5,083 nucleotides of DNA from Kouleothrix aurantiaca. GTDB lineage: Bacteria; Chloroflexota; Chloroflexia; Chloroflexales; Roseiflexaceae. The DNA lies in contig LJCR01000222.1 of assembly GCA_001399705.1 (NCBI GenBank), positions 1-5,083 of the forward strand, in the 5' to 3' direction. The number at the start of each line of letters is the position of its first letter. Position 1 is the stretch's first letter. Shown in pieces: positions 4,722 through 5,083 of the stretch. The position numbers were made by a program, and so were the translations under genes. Below the pieces are notes generated by a model that saw only the letters and a list, made by a program, of their open reading frames with translations, was not told the DNA's origin and searched no databases.

Positions 4722-5083
4722 CTAGCGGTTCGGGCGAATTGCGCCGGCGTAGTGGCGCACCCAGTAGTCGTCATAGATGTTCGAAACCTGCACACCGTAG
4801 CGCGGGGTCATCGCGTGGACGAGGCGCCCGCCGCCGATGTAGATGCCCACGTGGCTGATGCCGCGGTGCCCGGCCGTACCGGCGAAGAACACCAGGTCGC
4901 CGGCCTTCAGGTTATCCATCGAGCTGATCGCCGCGCCGTAGCGGGTGCTGAACTGACCGGCGGCGCTGTGCGGCAGCTTCACGCCAAGCTTGCCATATAC
5001 GTAGCTTGTCAGGCCGCTGCAGTCGAAGCCACGCGGGCTGGCGCCGCCGTACACGTAGCGCGAACCGGTGAACTGTACTGCAT
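4722..5083 (-). CDS. NlpC/P60 family cell-wall hydrolase, C-terminal catalytic domain (5' partial)
   Basis: The frame is open to the right edge, so the start and any signal peptide, SH3 or LysM domains are outside; 119 residues are visible. The segment FTGSRYVYGGASPRGFDCSG is a canonical NlpC/P60 start, with the nucleophile Cys at visible residue 21. GDLVFFAG, then ISHVGIYIGGGRLVHA, supply the catalytic His77 and the third triad residue His89. These enzymes are usually exported and cleave peptidoglycan stem peptides, commonly the gamma-D-glutamyl to diamino-acid bond. All catalytic residues are present. A GTG at 5054 could be mistaken for a start, but the conserved family sequence continues upstream of it (AVQFTGSRY), so it is internal. 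A strong terminator follows the stop, separating it from the downstream rmlA-type gene on the same strand. Confidence 0.95.
   Translation of the reverse strand, partial: AVQFTGSRYVYGGASPRGFDCSGLTSYVYGKLGVKLPHSAAGQFSTRYGAAISSMDNLKAGDLVFFAGTAGHRGISHVGIYIGGGRLVHAMTPRYGVQVSNIYDDYWVRHYAGAIRPNR

Noticed and set aside
5052..5054. GTG start for the NlpC/P60 protein
   Set aside because: The frame stays open and family-like upstream (AVQFTGSRY) to the window edge, and the catalytic domain would be truncated.

Overview
This is a high-GC bacterial window with five coding regions. Two are cut by the window edges. The protein set, the GC richness and the short 8-bp-period intergenic repeats suggest a Chloroflexota bacterium of the Roseiflexus/Chloroflexus/Kouleothrix kind, but that placement is an inference from general resemblance and was not tested. 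Most of the content is housekeeping and cell-envelope metabolism. There is no mobile element, CRISPR array, tRNA or rRNA that I can support.

Layout. (1) Positions 1-193 (+) hold the last ~63 residues of a lipocalin-like / CrtC-AttH type secreted hydrolase. (2) Positions 272-1057 (-) encode a 261-aa unrecognised protein with a PD-(D/E)XK nuclease-like core and a very acidic C-terminal tail. It has a strong ribosome binding site and a candidate promoter about 140 bp upstream. (3) Positions 1058-1407 contain no gene but carry that promoter and three consecutive hairpins, one of which looks like the intrinsic terminator of the next gene. (4) Positions 1408-2169 (-) encode a TrmJ-like SPOUT RNA 2'-O-methyltransferase. 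(5) A 206-bp divergent promoter region (2170-2375) separates it from glpX (2376-3365, +), a class II fructose-1,6-bisphosphatase. (6) Positions 3453-4520 (-) encode a long-form glucose-1-phosphate thymidylyltransferase (RmlA type) with a C-terminal left-handed beta-helix. (7) Positions 4722-5083 (-) hold the C-terminal catalytic domain of an NlpC/P60 peptidoglycan hydrolase, followed by a textbook Rho-independent terminator.

The genes do not form one operon: strands alternate, and each gene has its own promoter signal or terminator. Four candidate promoters share an extended -10 of the form TGnTAYAAY. Both convergent gene junctions (194-271 and 3366-3452) are filled with 8-bp-period tandem repeats that start at or next to the stop codon. 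Metabolically, glpX (gluconeogenesis, producing fructose-6-phosphate) and the thymidylyltransferase (activation of glucose-1-phosphate for deoxysugar and envelope glycan synthesis) lie on connected sugar-phosphate routes, and the NlpC/P60 enzyme acts on the cell wall; any shared regulation is speculation. The least understood items are the nuclease-like protein, the hairpin cluster at 1293-1418 and the 8-bp repeats.
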